Under the pieces are notes generated by a model. The model saw nothing but the letters and a program-made list of their open reading frames with translations, had not been told where the DNA came from and searched no databases. Below, one piece after another: positions 1 through 11,400 of a stretch of DNA of 64,000 bases. Source of the stretch: Lineolata rhizophorae (taxonomy: Eukaryota > Ascomycota > Dothideomycetes > Lineolatales > Lineolataceae). The translations under genes and the position numbers were made by a program. Within the stretch, counting starts at the first letter, position 1. Each line of letters begins with the position of its first letter. The stretch lies in the NCBI GenBank assembly GCA_010093515.1, contig MU001684.1, forward strand, positions 607,132-671,131, written 5' to 3'.

Positions 1-153
1 CTCGAGCAGCTCGGTGGAGGCGGCCTCGGCGTCTCTTGCGATGCCGACTACTTTGGCGACGCTGTCGAGCAAGCTGTATGCGAACTCCACGGTCGTGGCC
101 ACCTCTTCGTATAACCCGGTGGAGACGTCGATGGTCTCGGCGGCACCGCCGGT
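1..153 (-). CDS. Partial protein-coding exon leaving the left window edge, product unknown
   Basis: The minus strand is open from an in-frame TAA at 154-156 to the left edge. It reads as an amphipathic, Ala/Val/Glu-rich helical segment (residues such as GLYEEVATTVEF and LLDSVAKVV). GC3 is high and C-ending codons dominate, as in the confident genes of this window. No ATG lies in this frame, so an upstream exon would be needed. A possible but weak acceptor (CCGAG) ends at 136, giving an exon of 1-135. The opposite strand is also open (ending at a TGA near 220), but that product is a low-complexity Ser/Ala/Thr string with G-ending codons, typical of an antisense shadow. The family is not recognised and the gene is truncated by the window edge. 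Confidence 0.4.
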
Positions 154-220
154 TTACGCGTCTGAAGCGTATACTCCTGTTGGGTATGCGCCTGCCGGGT
201 ACGGTAGGCGTCGTCTATGA

Positions 221-2215
221 GGGAAGTGAAAGTGGTCCATCTGGAGGGCGTGGTTGCTATTTCGGCAATACTTTGGGAAACCATTTGACGAGACAGCATC
301 ATCTTAATTTCTTGTATATATTAGTCTGAGACTACATGGAAAGGAATTGATGAAATGGTAGGAGGAGACCGCATCATAAGGTCTATACAGCGACAGAATT
401 TAGAATCAATCTGTCAAGCTTACTTTGCTTCATCTGGAGTAGTGCCTCTAATGCGGATCGTTGTTGCGCTAATGTATTTCTTTTTAAAAAACGCGCCACT
501 AATGAATCGGAATGTTGAGCTCAGGTCCAGCGAATGGTCGTTGTTAGTGGTCTCGTAGTGGCATTTTTTAAGTAAAACGTCACACCCCATAGTAGGAAAC
601 GTACGAGATAGAATTGCCTGATATCAATGGGTTGGTTATACGCCGGTGAGCTCGGTTGTCGTAATGAAGAAACGTGGTACAAATATCTTGAAAGTAGAGG
701 GTTTCTTTATGACACTAGAGGCGCGATGAATGCAGCACCGTACCACTCAATGTCCCGTGCTTGAATGCATAGGCATTCAAGTCAGCATCGCATTCCAAGG
801 CGCACAAGTCCAGTCCAGGACCAGGAGAGCAGCTCCGTGCTTCGGCTAGCACGGCTGCCTAAGGTGCTAGATGAGGCGTGTGCTTCGCATCATAGATGCA
901 ATAATAATAAATTAATCTTCGATCTCCAAGATTGTAAAAGACAGGCCCTTGCAAACGCCACGGGCAGTCTTTTCGACTTACTCTCATACGTCACGGGCGG
1001 AGACAATCTGGCGGTCCCGCTATGACTTGGTGTAGAGGAATCCAAAAAAGACTGAAAGTCTGTTCTTTGGACTCGACCTCCCGTAACTGGAGTAGGCACC
1101 AGGTTCAACAGTTCCAATGTCTTCACGACCAACTCACTCACATTCGGCGTACCCGTTCTCGGTGTACAGAATGTACGTGAGCACCATAACGTTCCACATT
1201 CAGCTAGATTGGTAAGGCTTCCCGTCAGCATCGGCATAGCGTTGGCCGCGTAGTGGTGCCGCGCCCTCGTCGGCACCAAAGCGCCATGGAGTGACGGGGT
1301 TGACGATAAAGGATTTGCGCAGATAGTCCGGAACCCTTTTGAACGTCTTGGAAACTGATGTGCTTAGCTTGGCGAATGAGCTTGTCTGAGAGGCCCCTGT
1401 ATGTAGGGCGGGCCCGATCGGCGCCGTCTTCGAGACGCTGGTACAACGTATGGGCCCGCGTCATTCCCTCCACCGCCCTCCATTCCGGAGTGTCGCGTGC
1501 CGCGTGCTTCGGGGGCCTGGACCGTTGCCGCGGAGTGACGAGATTAACAGGTTGCTAGCTCTAGGAGTGAAATGTCGACGCGGTCGGGCCAACCCAACCG
1601 GGTGGCTATTGTCCACGGAATGGCAGCTTGACGTAGGTATCGCTTGAGAGGGCGCGGACTGGCCACGAACAAAAACGGGTTTGGGGTTGTTGAAGGGGTG
1701 CGAGAAGCGTGCTAATCCCTGCCCCGCCTGTCCCGGATCAACCGAGCGCCATGACGTCGTTGGTGGACCCCTCCTCCCCTCGCAGCAGCGGGCGCGGCCG
1801 GCTCAGCCCACGCGCGCGGAACATCAGGAACGGATCCGATTGCGTGCGTAACTGGGCAGCTGGGCAGCCGATCGGCCGCAGTATTTACGAGGACCAGCCC
1901 TACCCGGTCGCAGCGCGCAAACATCTTGTTTTTCCAACGCGAACCGCTCTGGACGAGCCCCCGTCGTCAGCTTTGCCGGCCGCGTCCGCGCCCGGGAGCC
2001 TACCAATCAGGTTGAAAGTGTCTCCAAGACCGCTGCGCTCCTGGTCCTTGGTACGCACAGCGCCGGACCGATAAAATAGGAAGCTCCCGTTCCTTGGCTC
2101 GCCCGCGTAGCCGCTACCCTCAACTCGCCGCGGGGCTCACGATACATAAGCCCACAGCGGCCGTGCACATTTCCCCGCTTCACCCGAAGTCTGAATTATC
2201 GCGCGACGGCGAGCC
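221..2215. other. Intergenic region upstream of phospholipase D
   Basis: Apart from the relic noted at 1020-1745 no convincing gene is seen. The first 700 bases are relatively AT-rich and have no coding pattern. The last ~450 bases (about 1750-2215) are GC-rich and should hold the promoter and 5' leader of the phospholipase D gene. Confidence 0.5.
1020..1745 (-). pseudogene. Frame-broken relic of an unidentified gene
   Basis: Protein-like stretches lie one after another on the minus strand but in different frames. About 1740-1570 contains FVASPRPLKRYLRQAAIPW; about 1470-1360 contains LEDGADRARPTYRGLSDKLI; about 1355-1210 contains RVPDYLRKSFIVNPVTPWRF and ends in an in-frame TGA. The changes of frame are not at obvious splice sites, which suggests indel decay rather than introns. 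The family is not recognised. An intact gene with several missed small introns is the main alternative. Confidence 0.3.
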
Positions 2216-5200
2216 ATGGCCACCACGCCTGCCCACCAGGCGGGCAAAACAGACCCCGAGCACCATGATCGGGACGGACATCATGGCGTCAAGGAGCACT
2301 TGGAACACCCGTTTTCGAGCGTCAGGGAGAAGCTCAAGAACACTCACCTGTACGAGATCAAGAAGAAGGCGTACCGGACGAAGAACAAAGTTGGCAAGTT
2401 AGCCAACTTGTTCAATCCGCATCATCGTCACGACGAGCCCCATGAGGTAGGACGATGCTGGACGTGGCGAGCTGCGGTCCGGAAACGGCGTCGACGCTAA
2501 CGTTTTGAAAAGCAAGAGACGGACGAGAAACGCACAAAAATTGCCGAGTCGCACCGGTTCGAGAGTTTCGGCCCCGAGACCGACGGTAATTTGATCAAGT
2601 GGTACATCGACGGACGGGATTACTTCTGGGTACGTTGACCCCCCTTGCTTCACTTTACAGGCTTGGCTGATGTGGATACTCAGGCCGTATCGGTGGCTCT
2701 CGAGAATGCCAAGGAAGTGATCTATATCGAAGACTGGTGGCTATCCCCGGAGCTTGTGAGTTTGGGACGTCTACATGGAGTAGATTGAAATTGATGCCCT
2801 TTAGTTCCTGCGTCGGCCCCCGTACCAGAATCAACAATGGCGACTGGATAGAGTCTTGAAGCGTAAAGCCGAACAAGGTGTCAAAATTTACGTTGTCGTC
2901 TATAAGGAGGTTCGTAATGTGGGATCCCTACTTGACCCAATTGCTAATTTGTCTAGGTCTCTCAAGCTTTGACTTGTAATAGCAGGCACACCAAGCAGGC
3001 TCTCATGTCCCTGTGCCCGGAAGGGTCACCGGGTCATGGCAACATCATTGTAATGCGCCATCCTGATCACAACGTGTTCGAAAACTTTGGCGACATGACA
3101 TTCTATTGGGTTCGTAGAACCGCCCATATCGATTCCCCCACCTAATTTGGAAGTTGCTTAAATTTTGCGGACACTCCTTTCCAACTAATCACATTCTAGG
3201 CGCACCATGAAAAATTCATTGTTATCGACTACGCCCTGGCATTCATCGGCGGTCTCGACTGCTGTTTCGGCCGATGGGACGCTCGGCAACACGCCCTTGC
3301 CGACGTCCATCCATCGGGCGTTCGCAACGAGATCTTCCCCGGCCAAGACTTCAACAACAACCGCATCATGGACTTCCATAGCGTAGAAGACTGGGAGCAG
3401 AACGAGCTTTCGAAGGCCGAATACGGCCGCATGCCGTGGCACGACGTTGCCATGGGCGTCATCGGACCGGCCATATATTCCATTGCCGAGCACTTCGTGC
3501 TGCGCTGGAACTTTGTTAAGCGCGACAAATATAAGCGAGACAAGTATGGCTTCCGGGATTCCTCGGTTCTGGGTCAAAGAAGTACTAATCAGTCACAGGC
3601 GTTACCCGTGGCTGACCTTGGAGGGCCGCGAGGGCGAAGACGAGAGCCTTGTTGGGGTTCAGCGTCCAAAATATCCGGTTGGGGGCTACATCCACCATCC
3701 GTTTAATCCGCTCAGCACGAAGCCGCTCGATGGCAAGCAGGGAAGCGTCCACGCTCAGCTAGTCAGGAGCAGTGCGGATTGGAGCAGCGGAATTTTGGTC
3801 GAACACTCCATCCAGAACGCTTACTGCGAAATCATTCGATCCGCGAAGCATTATGTCTACATCGAGAACCAGTTCTTCAGTGAGTCTGACCCACCGTCTA
3901 ATGTCCATGGCGGATACGTGCTTACTAAGTGTTTAGTCACTGCGACCGGGGAGAACCAGAGTCCAATCCATAACCAGATCGGCGCTGCTATTGTGGATGC
4001 TGTCCTCAGTGCTGCTAAAGAAGGTCGCAAGTTCCGCGTCATTATCGTGATCCCGGCTATCCCGGGATTTGCGGGCGACCTCCGTTCGGAAGCGGCGGCC
4101 GGCACGAGGTTTGTCTCGGACCATATCCTTACGGCATCAGTTGCTAACACATTTCCTACCAGAGCTATCATGGACTACCAATTCAAGTCAATCAACCGCG
4201 GCGAGAATTCAATTTTCGGGAGGCTAAAAGCACAGGATGTGGATCCGACGAGTATGCTAGCGCGATAGTCCCCTCCATTACGAGCCCCTCAATGCTAACG
4301 CCAAACCCAGAGTACATCTTCTTCTTCAACCTGCGCTCGTACGACCGGCTCAACGTGACACCGGCGCTACGCCGTCAGGAGGAAAGGTCTGGCGTCACGT
4401 ACCGTGATGTGCAGCGCGCCGAGGCCGAGGAGCTCATGGGCGACACGATCCACGGGGCGCCGGGCGAGGCGGATACGAGCTCCGACAGCAGCAGCGCGAG
4501 CGATGGCGAGCGGAAGCATCACTTCAAGCGGCGCTGGCACCGGCATCAACACGACGGCACGGCCGAGACGACGGCCGATGAGACCAGGCAGAAGACGCAG
4601 GACCGGTTCAACATGTTCGAGGCAATGCGCGGCGAGGTGGGCCTAGAGGAGAAGAAGGATATCGACAGCCAGGACAGCATCGCAAAGGACGCGATGCTGT
4701 ACGGCGGCGACGTGCGCGAGGAGCCGTGGGACGAGAAAGAGCCGGAGAGTGAACTGGAGCACTTCGTCCAGGAGGAGCTGTACATCCATGGCAAGGTCAT
4801 GATTGTGGATGATAGGATCGTGATCTGCGGGAGCTCCAACATCAACGATAGGGTAAGTGTGGGAACACTTCTGCAAAATATATATATAAATATATATAGC
4901 AGAGTCAAGACACCTCGTATATTCGCAGCCCCCTCGCTTTTTACTGACAAGCGTCCATAGTCCCAACTCGGCTTCCACGACTCCGAACTCAGCATCGTCA
5001 TGGAAGACAAGGCCACCATGGAATCGGTCATGGACGGCAAAGCCTTCACGGCCGGCAAGCACGCGGCGACCCTCCGACGGATGCTCTGGCGCGAGCACCT
5101 CGGACTGCTCCCGGCGCAGCCCCTGGACGCGTCGGAGGACGTGAACGCGCAGCCGCCGAGCGCGTCGGCGGCCAACGACGCGCACCCGGGCCCCGAGGAC

Positions 5201-5527
5201 GACTTCGTCGCGGACCCGCTCTCGGACGCGGTGTGGGAGCAGTGGACGCAGCACGCGAGCACCAACACGGCCATCTTCCGCGACCTGTTCCGGGCCGACC
5301 CGGACGACGCGATCCGCACCTTCGACGACTACGACGCCTGGCTGCCGCGCGACCACAAGGCCGGCCACCTGTTCCGGCCCGGCGAGCGCAGCGCCGCCGA
5401 CGTCCGGCGCGAGCTGGATCGCGTCACGGGGCATCTGGTCTGGATGCCGTTGGAGTTTCTGAGGGATGCCGAGATGGCGGAGAGGGGGCTGCAGGTTAAT
5501 GAGTGGACGGAGAGCATATACACGTGA
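2216..5527 (+). CDS. Phospholipase D (two HKD motifs), 11 exons
   Basis: Hydrolyses phosphatidylcholine to phosphatidic acid and choline at membranes. Eleven exons read through cleanly: 2216-2446, 2513-2629, 2684-2755, 2805-2909, 2957-3109, 3200-3543, 3599-3879, 3937-4108, 4163-4251, 4311-4852 and 4961-5527, giving 890 residues. All ten introns are GT-AG (49-108 nt), several with CTAAC/ACTAAT branch sites. The first catalytic HxKx4D is H229/K231/D236 and the second is H681/K683/D688, each followed by the usual Gly-rich strand (FIGGLD; GSSNIND). Between them, about residues 530-670, lies a charged Ser/Asp/Glu/His-rich insert. No PX or PH domain is visible, so this resembles the shorter filamentous-fungal PldA-type enzymes rather than yeast Spo14. 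The start ATG (GCCATGGCC) has a good context. It converges on the microprotein gene at 8265. Confidence 0.93.
4877..4899. repeat. TA-rich microsatellite in a phospholipase D intron
   Basis: Interrupted (TA)n run inside the last intron (4853-4960) of the phospholipase D gene. It does not touch the splice sites. Confidence 0.8.
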
Positions 5528-6117
5528 GGAGGAAGCGTGGGCGGCGGCGGGTTGGGGATGGGACGCTTTTTCTTGTTGCCTCTTGGCTCGGTTCGATGTG
5601 ATGGGTTCGTTTTTCTTGGTTTGACCCGAAAGTTTTCTTTTTTAAGTGGAAAGGGTAGAATATAACGCTGATACTTTTGTGCACTAAGACTTGGATATTG
5701 AAAGCGAGTGGGTGAGTCAATGGTAAAAAAGCGTCGCCATCTGGTAGCGCAGCCACTAATTCCAAGCTTTGTTGGCCTGCCTTGCGTACGATGCTTTCTA
5801 CGCCCCGGCGCCACATGAGCCCGACTAAGCTACCCTGGTCTGCTGGGATGTTTGGGCGAAGAAGAAACGCCTAGGTCTGCATCGCTTGGACATGCAAACG
5901 TCAAACATAGCACGTACGCCAAACGGGTGATATTACAGTAGGTCAATATTTGGTGACAACGTCCCGAGGTTCCCGCGACTGGTGACCGAAACAACTTTGT
6001 TGCCACGCAACGCACTCTTCACGAGAGACGAGGTGTCGAATCAAGCATTCGGAATTATTCTATCATCCTACCAGATATTCGACAGCCGATCAAGACGGAA
6101 AAGACGAGTCGAAAAAA
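5528..6117. other. 3' flank of phospholipase D, no gene seen
   Basis: About 590 bases downstream of the phospholipase D stop. No coding pattern on either strand. T-rich and A-rich stretches near 5620-5660 could be part of the 3' UTR. Confidence 0.5.
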
Positions 6118-6361
6118 NNNNNNNNNNNNNNNNNNNNNNNNNNNNNNNNNNNNNNNNNNNNNNNNNNNNNNNNNNNNNNNNNNNNNNNNNNNNNNNNNNN
6201 NNNNNNNNNNNNNNNNNNNNNNNNNNNNNNNNNNNNNNNNNNNNNNNNNNNNNNNNNNNNNNNNNNNNNNNNNNNNNNNNNNNNNNNNNNNNNNNNNNNN
6301 NNNNNNNNNNNNNNNNNNNNNNNNNNNNNNNNGGGGGGGGGGGGGGGGGGGGGGGGGGGGG
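6118..6361. other. Assembly gap followed by a 29-nt poly-G run
   Basis: Positions 6118-6332 are N (215 bases) and 6333-6361 are all G. The gap probably hides a simple-sequence or hard-to-read purine tract. Translations crossing it are meaningless. Confidence 0.95.
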
Positions 6362-8264
6362 TGGTTTGTGTGAGTGGGAAACGAAGACTGAAAGGAAGGA
6401 GAATCTGAGACGGCGAGTGGAAAAGAGGAAGGAAGAAGCATCCTTGTGGCACCTCCAGGCATGCCATGGTGGGAACTGGGGCGTGTGGTGTGGGTGTGGG
6501 GTGCAGGAGCGTAGTAGTACAAGGCTAGACCGGATAGGAGCTGCGCGCAGACGAGACAAAGTCGCACCGTCTCACGTCGGCTTGGTGGCGAGGAAAAAAA
6601 AAAAAAAATTCCAGACCGGATCTAACGTGAGGCGTATCTGATGAGACGGGCGGTTTTGAGAGGGGAAAAGTAAAGCAATGTTCGACAGGAGAAGACTCGG
6701 GAGACAAAACGGGGAACCTTGTTCCAAGTGCGAGGCAGCTTCCCTCGGGCCGAGAGCCCGGGCAGCCCGACACCACCGGTCGAACATGAATCGCTAGACT
6801 CGGGCCGCCGCTGTCAGTGCGGGAAAAGCGGCGGGACATGTCAGGAAACGGGCACTCGTCGGGCAGAAACAGGAGCACACCGGTGAAAACCCGAAAGCGG
6901 ACAGATCAGACGGCCGTGTCGAGCGGGAATGGCATGACCGGTGAAGCCAAGGCGTCCGAAGTGGTGTCTGTCGACGTCGTGGTCGTCGGGTGCATGACCC
7001 GTGGCCGTGCCCGACTCACCAGAGAGAGGCCCGGCCCAATCGGGAACGCAAAATCAGAAAAGGTTAAGGCAGAAGGGGAAAGTCGGGTGTTGCAGAAAAA
7101 GCCAAAAACAGTTGGGGGAAAAAAATGAAAAACAAAAAAAAACCCGAGGCGCCGTTGTACTCCCCCCACTGGGCTCTAATATCGAACAACCGAAGCAAGA
7201 CATGACAGCAGTAGAGTACAGCCGTGAGCCAGACCCGTCTAGTAACAAGTCTAATGGGAAAAGCGTTGATCGGACAACAGCAGAGGGAATAACAATAACG
7301 GAAAATTAATTGAGAGGGGGTGCGCACAAAAAAAGTAAGGAAGGAAAGAAGAGGTCTCCGCGAAGGAGGGATCGCTCCGCCCCATGCGCGGAAAGAAGGA
7401 AAATCTTGACTAGGCAATTGGATTCTAGTGGTGACGAAACAGTGGTGAGGATGCGAGGTTGCTTCCTTTTTCTTTTTTTTTTTGTTCTTTTTCTAAGTTT
7501 CGCATTCCCGTGGCGCAGGCGGAACGTACGAGACGGAGTGAAAGGGCGAGAGGAAAAGGAAGGAAAGCCGAAAGGAATTACGCGCGGTCGAGAGCAAAAA
7601 AAAGGCGTGTATTCAGGCATCAACGGGGCGATGGAAGGGTGTCGTGGTGGTGATAACAGCGAGTCGATTGGAGGGCGGGCTCGTCGGAGGGCACGTCGTA
7701 GGAGCCGGAAGGGGAAGGTGCCGGGGGGACGGGGATTGGGCGCAGAGAAGTTTCGGGGGGAGGCCGGCCGGGCGGGTAGCGCCAAGCCAGGCGCGGGAGG
7801 CGGCCGGCCATCCTTGCGCGGCAACCCCCGGGCCCCCCGGGTCCTGCAGGTCGATCGTTTCGCGTGACGGAGCCCGAATGCAAAAATCACACGCATCATT
7901 CGTCCTCGTATCGAACAAGAGGCGCACGCTCTGCGACAGGAGCCCGGTGTCAGCAACAGACATTCGAAGAGTGGCGCGAGAGACGCGCCGCCGGCTCCAT
8001 CCGATGGAATGTTCGTCGCGTGCTCTCCGGCTCCCCCGGCCCCGGAGCCGCGGCCACTCCGCCGGCCGCGTGGGCGGGCGACGGCTGCGAGCCTGCGTGT
8101 GAGGCGCAACGACTTTGTCCAGAGCGGCGGACCGGGCTCCGCTGGCCGGGGAGGGGGGGAGGGGGGAGGGTGGGGGACCCGCAGGGCAGGGAAGGGGAGC
8201 AGGAAAAGGGCAGGGCGCGACAGACGCACCGTCGATCGGCTGCAAGGATGCCGGCCGAAGAGCC
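6362..8264. other. Purine-rich intergenic stretch without a recognisable gene
   Basis: The plus strand is strongly A/G-rich (for example A runs near 6595, 7120-7142 and 7320-7360), so its complement is a polypyrimidine tract. Long reading frames here are low-complexity Arg/Gly/Pro strings that follow the base bias and match nothing recognised. It lies downstream of the microprotein gene and may include its 3' UTR. Confidence 0.55.
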
Positions 8265-8429
8265 TCAGGCCTTGGACTGGCAGGCCTGGCACGTCTTCAG
8301 CTTGCAGTGCTGGCACTCGAAAATGTACCAGTGCGGGCCCGAGTGGCACAGGTTGCAGTGCCAGAGGATCAGCGTCGTGTCCGACTTGATCATCTTGAAC
8401 GAGTGCTGGCAGTTGCCCGGAGCCGCCAT
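8265..8429 (-). CDS. 54-residue Cys/His-rich microprotein, putative zinc-binding
   Basis: A single exon of 55 codons. The product has regularly spaced metal-ligand residues: C7, H9, C25, C28, H29, H33, C39, H41, C42, C47 and C50. These include CxxC pairs at 25/28, 39/42 and 47/50, and there is a Trp/Tyr/Phe core (W24, W34, Y35, F37). This fits one or two small zinc knuckles. The frame stays open upstream to about 8660, but it has no other ATG, and the upstream part is Pro/Arg low complexity. The ATG at 8427-8429 (GGCGGCCATGG reversed, a good context) is therefore chosen. The function is unknown; I believe similar short Cys-rich proteins occur in other filamentous ascomycetes, but this was not checked. 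It converges on phospholipase D and has 8.8 kb of gene-free DNA upstream. Confidence 0.65.
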   Translation of the reverse strand: MAAPGNCQHSFKMIKSDTTLILWHCNLCHSGPHWYIFECQHCKLKTCQACQSKA

Positions 8430-11400
8430 GGTGTCGGTCTGTCGCTCGGGGCGGAGATCGATGAGTGGTGCTGGGCCGTTCGCCGGACCGTGATAAGCGA
8501 GTGGCGGAGGGGCGCCGCGGCGGGATGGAGCAAGTCGGGAGCGCGAGTTGGGTGCTGCGTGTGTTCGCAGCGAGGGCTCGAGGGCGGGAGCTGCACAGAT
8601 ATAAAATGGGAAAACGTCAGCCTCTGGCCCCTTCTGCGGAGCGCTCTCGGCGATCCCCAAGGGAGATGAAGGCGCGACCGGCGCGGTGCTTACATGGATC
8701 CGAGCAGTTTTGGTATGCGATTAGTCCAAGTCAACGCGGGCAGCACGCGGGTTAGCTTCGAGCCAGCGCAGACTAGCGGTTTCTGGGGGAAAAGCAAAGA
8801 GCGCTGCGGCCAAGGGGATGGCAGAGTCAGGACCGAGGGGATGCTTTTCTCGTCGAGAAGCGGTTCGGTGGTTCGTCGACGGCTGTTCTGTTCAGACCCC
8901 GACGCGCGGTTGAGGCCGTCCTTTTATGCCTGCCCTCGAACGCCGAGTCGACGCGGCCCCACGACTCGTACCTCTTTCACTGGAGTTGATTTCTCGTCCC
9001 CTCAGGCTTGGGCCGTCCAGGGCCGTCCGCCGACGAGGCGTGTAGCACTGCCGCCGGGACAGGGCCGGAGCGAAGATTTGGACATCGGCTCGGATTGTTG
9101 CGGTCGACGGTGCTTGGTGGCATCTTCACGAGAAACGGCCGTCTGCCGTCTTTGGCAGCATCCGCACCGAAGCAGACAAGAGGCTCGCGGCCGGTTGCAC
9201 CGCCCGCGATGGTTGCCAGGCCCGATTCGTCGCCCGCATCGTGGGCCCATGGCGGCCGCTCGCCCGAAGAGGGAAAGCGCACGAGAAGCTTGTCAGACTA
9301 GGGCTGGCTGGCCCGCTGCCGCGGACGTGGGTTGCGGCCCCAGGCCGCTGATCCTTGTCGCAGACAAGCCGCCGGCGGGCGGGCCGAATGTGATATGGGC
9401 GCCGTTTTGGGGCACGTATTACCTATTTTGCTGGCGCGAAGCGTGTGTCACATCATGGTAGGGCGATGGAGAGGGGGGGAGGGGGGGTACATAGGAGGGC
9501 ATCGCTTTGGGCACACCGGACGCGTCCTTGGGCGGGCGGCGTCGGCCACGAGGCGTGAGGCGCGGCGCTTTTGGTGCGAGCCGTGCGGCATGCAGGGTAT
9601 CCCGAGGGAAGGTTGGCGCGCAGGGCGTGTGCGAGGGCTCGGGCGGGCGCAATCGGAGGCCCAGCAGCGACGGCGATTGGAGCCGCTACGCTTTTTCTTT
9701 TTGTCAGACGGATGGGCGGTGGGTTTGGGAGTTGGCATGGAGTTGAGGTCCACTCGGCGGGGAGGGGGCCGGGGCGGGGCGAACCAGGGTGCTATGTATG
9801 TGCGTGCTACGTGCATTCGCGGCCGGCCGGCCAGCAGGCGATCTGATGCTATGTACGGATGCACACACAGCGCACGCTCATCGCCCCGATCATCTCCCGG
9901 AGCCGCGGTAAGAGCCCGGGCTTGGCCGCGCGATTGGTGGTTTAAGGTTGGCGCGCGCGACTCAGCAGGCCGGCCGGCGGCCAGCAGGGGCGACGGGGCG
10001 CGGCCAACCCCTCGCCGGCCGCGGCGCCGGCGTCGTGAGCTCGACCTCGACCCCGCCCGCCGCCTGCCAGCGCGGCGGCCAGCGCGGCCGTGGGCTGCGC
10101 CGTGCCGCGCGCCGCCGCCGCACCGAGCCCCGCAGCCATTTTTGGCGCCGCCGGCATGCGGCGCCGCCCCGAAACGGCCGCCCGCAGGCGCCCGCCGCCA
10201 ACGGCGGCTCGGGGCCGCGGGCCCGGGGCCTCGAAGCGTCGGCTTGGCGCTCGATCCGCCGCCGCCACTCCTCGTCGACGCCGCACCGACTCGACCTTAG
10301 CTTCCCCTTTGAACCGCGCTAGAGCCTCCCCGTCTCCCTCCCGCAGAAGAAAAGAAGGCCGAAAAGAAAAGGGAAGCAGACAAAAGAGAGGCAGAAGTAA
10401 CGAAACCACCAGGCTCGACGGTGCATTGGCGCCTTCCGGCTCTCCCGCGGCCGAGAGGTCTCATCCTGAGAATGCCCTCCATATCAAAACTTCTTCAAGC
10501 CTTCTGCGCCCGTCTCAGCCACTTCGCAAACAGAACGACTGTAGGGACGTTTTGGAAACGTACGCGGCCAGGGGGGCCGGCCGGCTCGGTCCCGCGTGCT
10601 GCGACCTACTACGTACTCGCAGCCTACGAGCCCGTCTCAGGCAGCCCTGCTTCATGTTGCCATGCGGAGATTGCCCAAGGCCCGCCGCTGACTGGCCGAG
10701 AAAGCGGAACGGCTGCCAGGCCCTACAATTTTCGCCAAACAATCGACCAAAAGAAAAAAAGCCCGACCCGGGGGGCCGCGAGCGCCAAACCATGTACGTA
10801 CGTGCTGATCTACGACGCCACCATGCACCTAGCACGCACGCCGGCACCCGCAGGGCCGCTTGTTGCTTCCTTTCTGCTCGCGGGCGCGCCAGGACGGCAT
10901 CGCCGCCATCTTCTCCGGGCGGCCGCGCCTTACCCGAACCGCCCCCAGCCGCACAAAGCCTCGCTTCGGTCCCTCTTAAATTTTCGATAGGCTCCGACCT
11001 ACGCACAATCGAGCTGAAGGTGGCCGTCCTAGGCGAATAAGTCTGTTTAAGTTTGTAATCTCGCAGCATATACAAACGCAGAACGTTCTGCTTCAGGTAT
11101 GGCTAGTGTCCAGCAGAAACCCCCACCTGCCAGCCACGCCTTGGGCTCTGATACGTGCTTTTGGCACTTGATTTTTGCGGCGCAATTCTATGCGTGCCCT
11201 TAGCTAGGCCTAACATAGGACCGGAAAAAAAAAAAGAAAGGAAAAACAAAGAATGCAGCATCTGATATAACAGTGGAGGTGGGTGGAGATGCTCGGTGCA
11301 AGCGGTTGCGTACCTGGCCAGCGCTAAGGCTGATCATTTTCAATTCACGGTTGCACAGAACGCTCGACTCCCCTTTCCTTTCGACACAACAGGTGCCTTT

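Noticed and set aside
2-220. Plus-strand open frame at the left edge ending in RRRL
   Set aside because: Low-complexity Ser/Ala/Thr composition with G-ending codons; the complementary minus-strand reading has protein-like helical sequence and the C-ending codon use of the other genes.
7306-8349. 347-residue minus-strand frame overlapping the microprotein gene
   Set aside because: Arg/Pro/Ser-rich, follows the GC/purine bias, no recognisable domain, and overlaps a better supported gene in another frame.
9332-11040. Two ~320-residue plus-strand frames in very GC-rich DNA
   Set aside because: Arg/Ala/Pro low complexity typical of stop-poor GC-rich sequence; no domain and no splice pattern.
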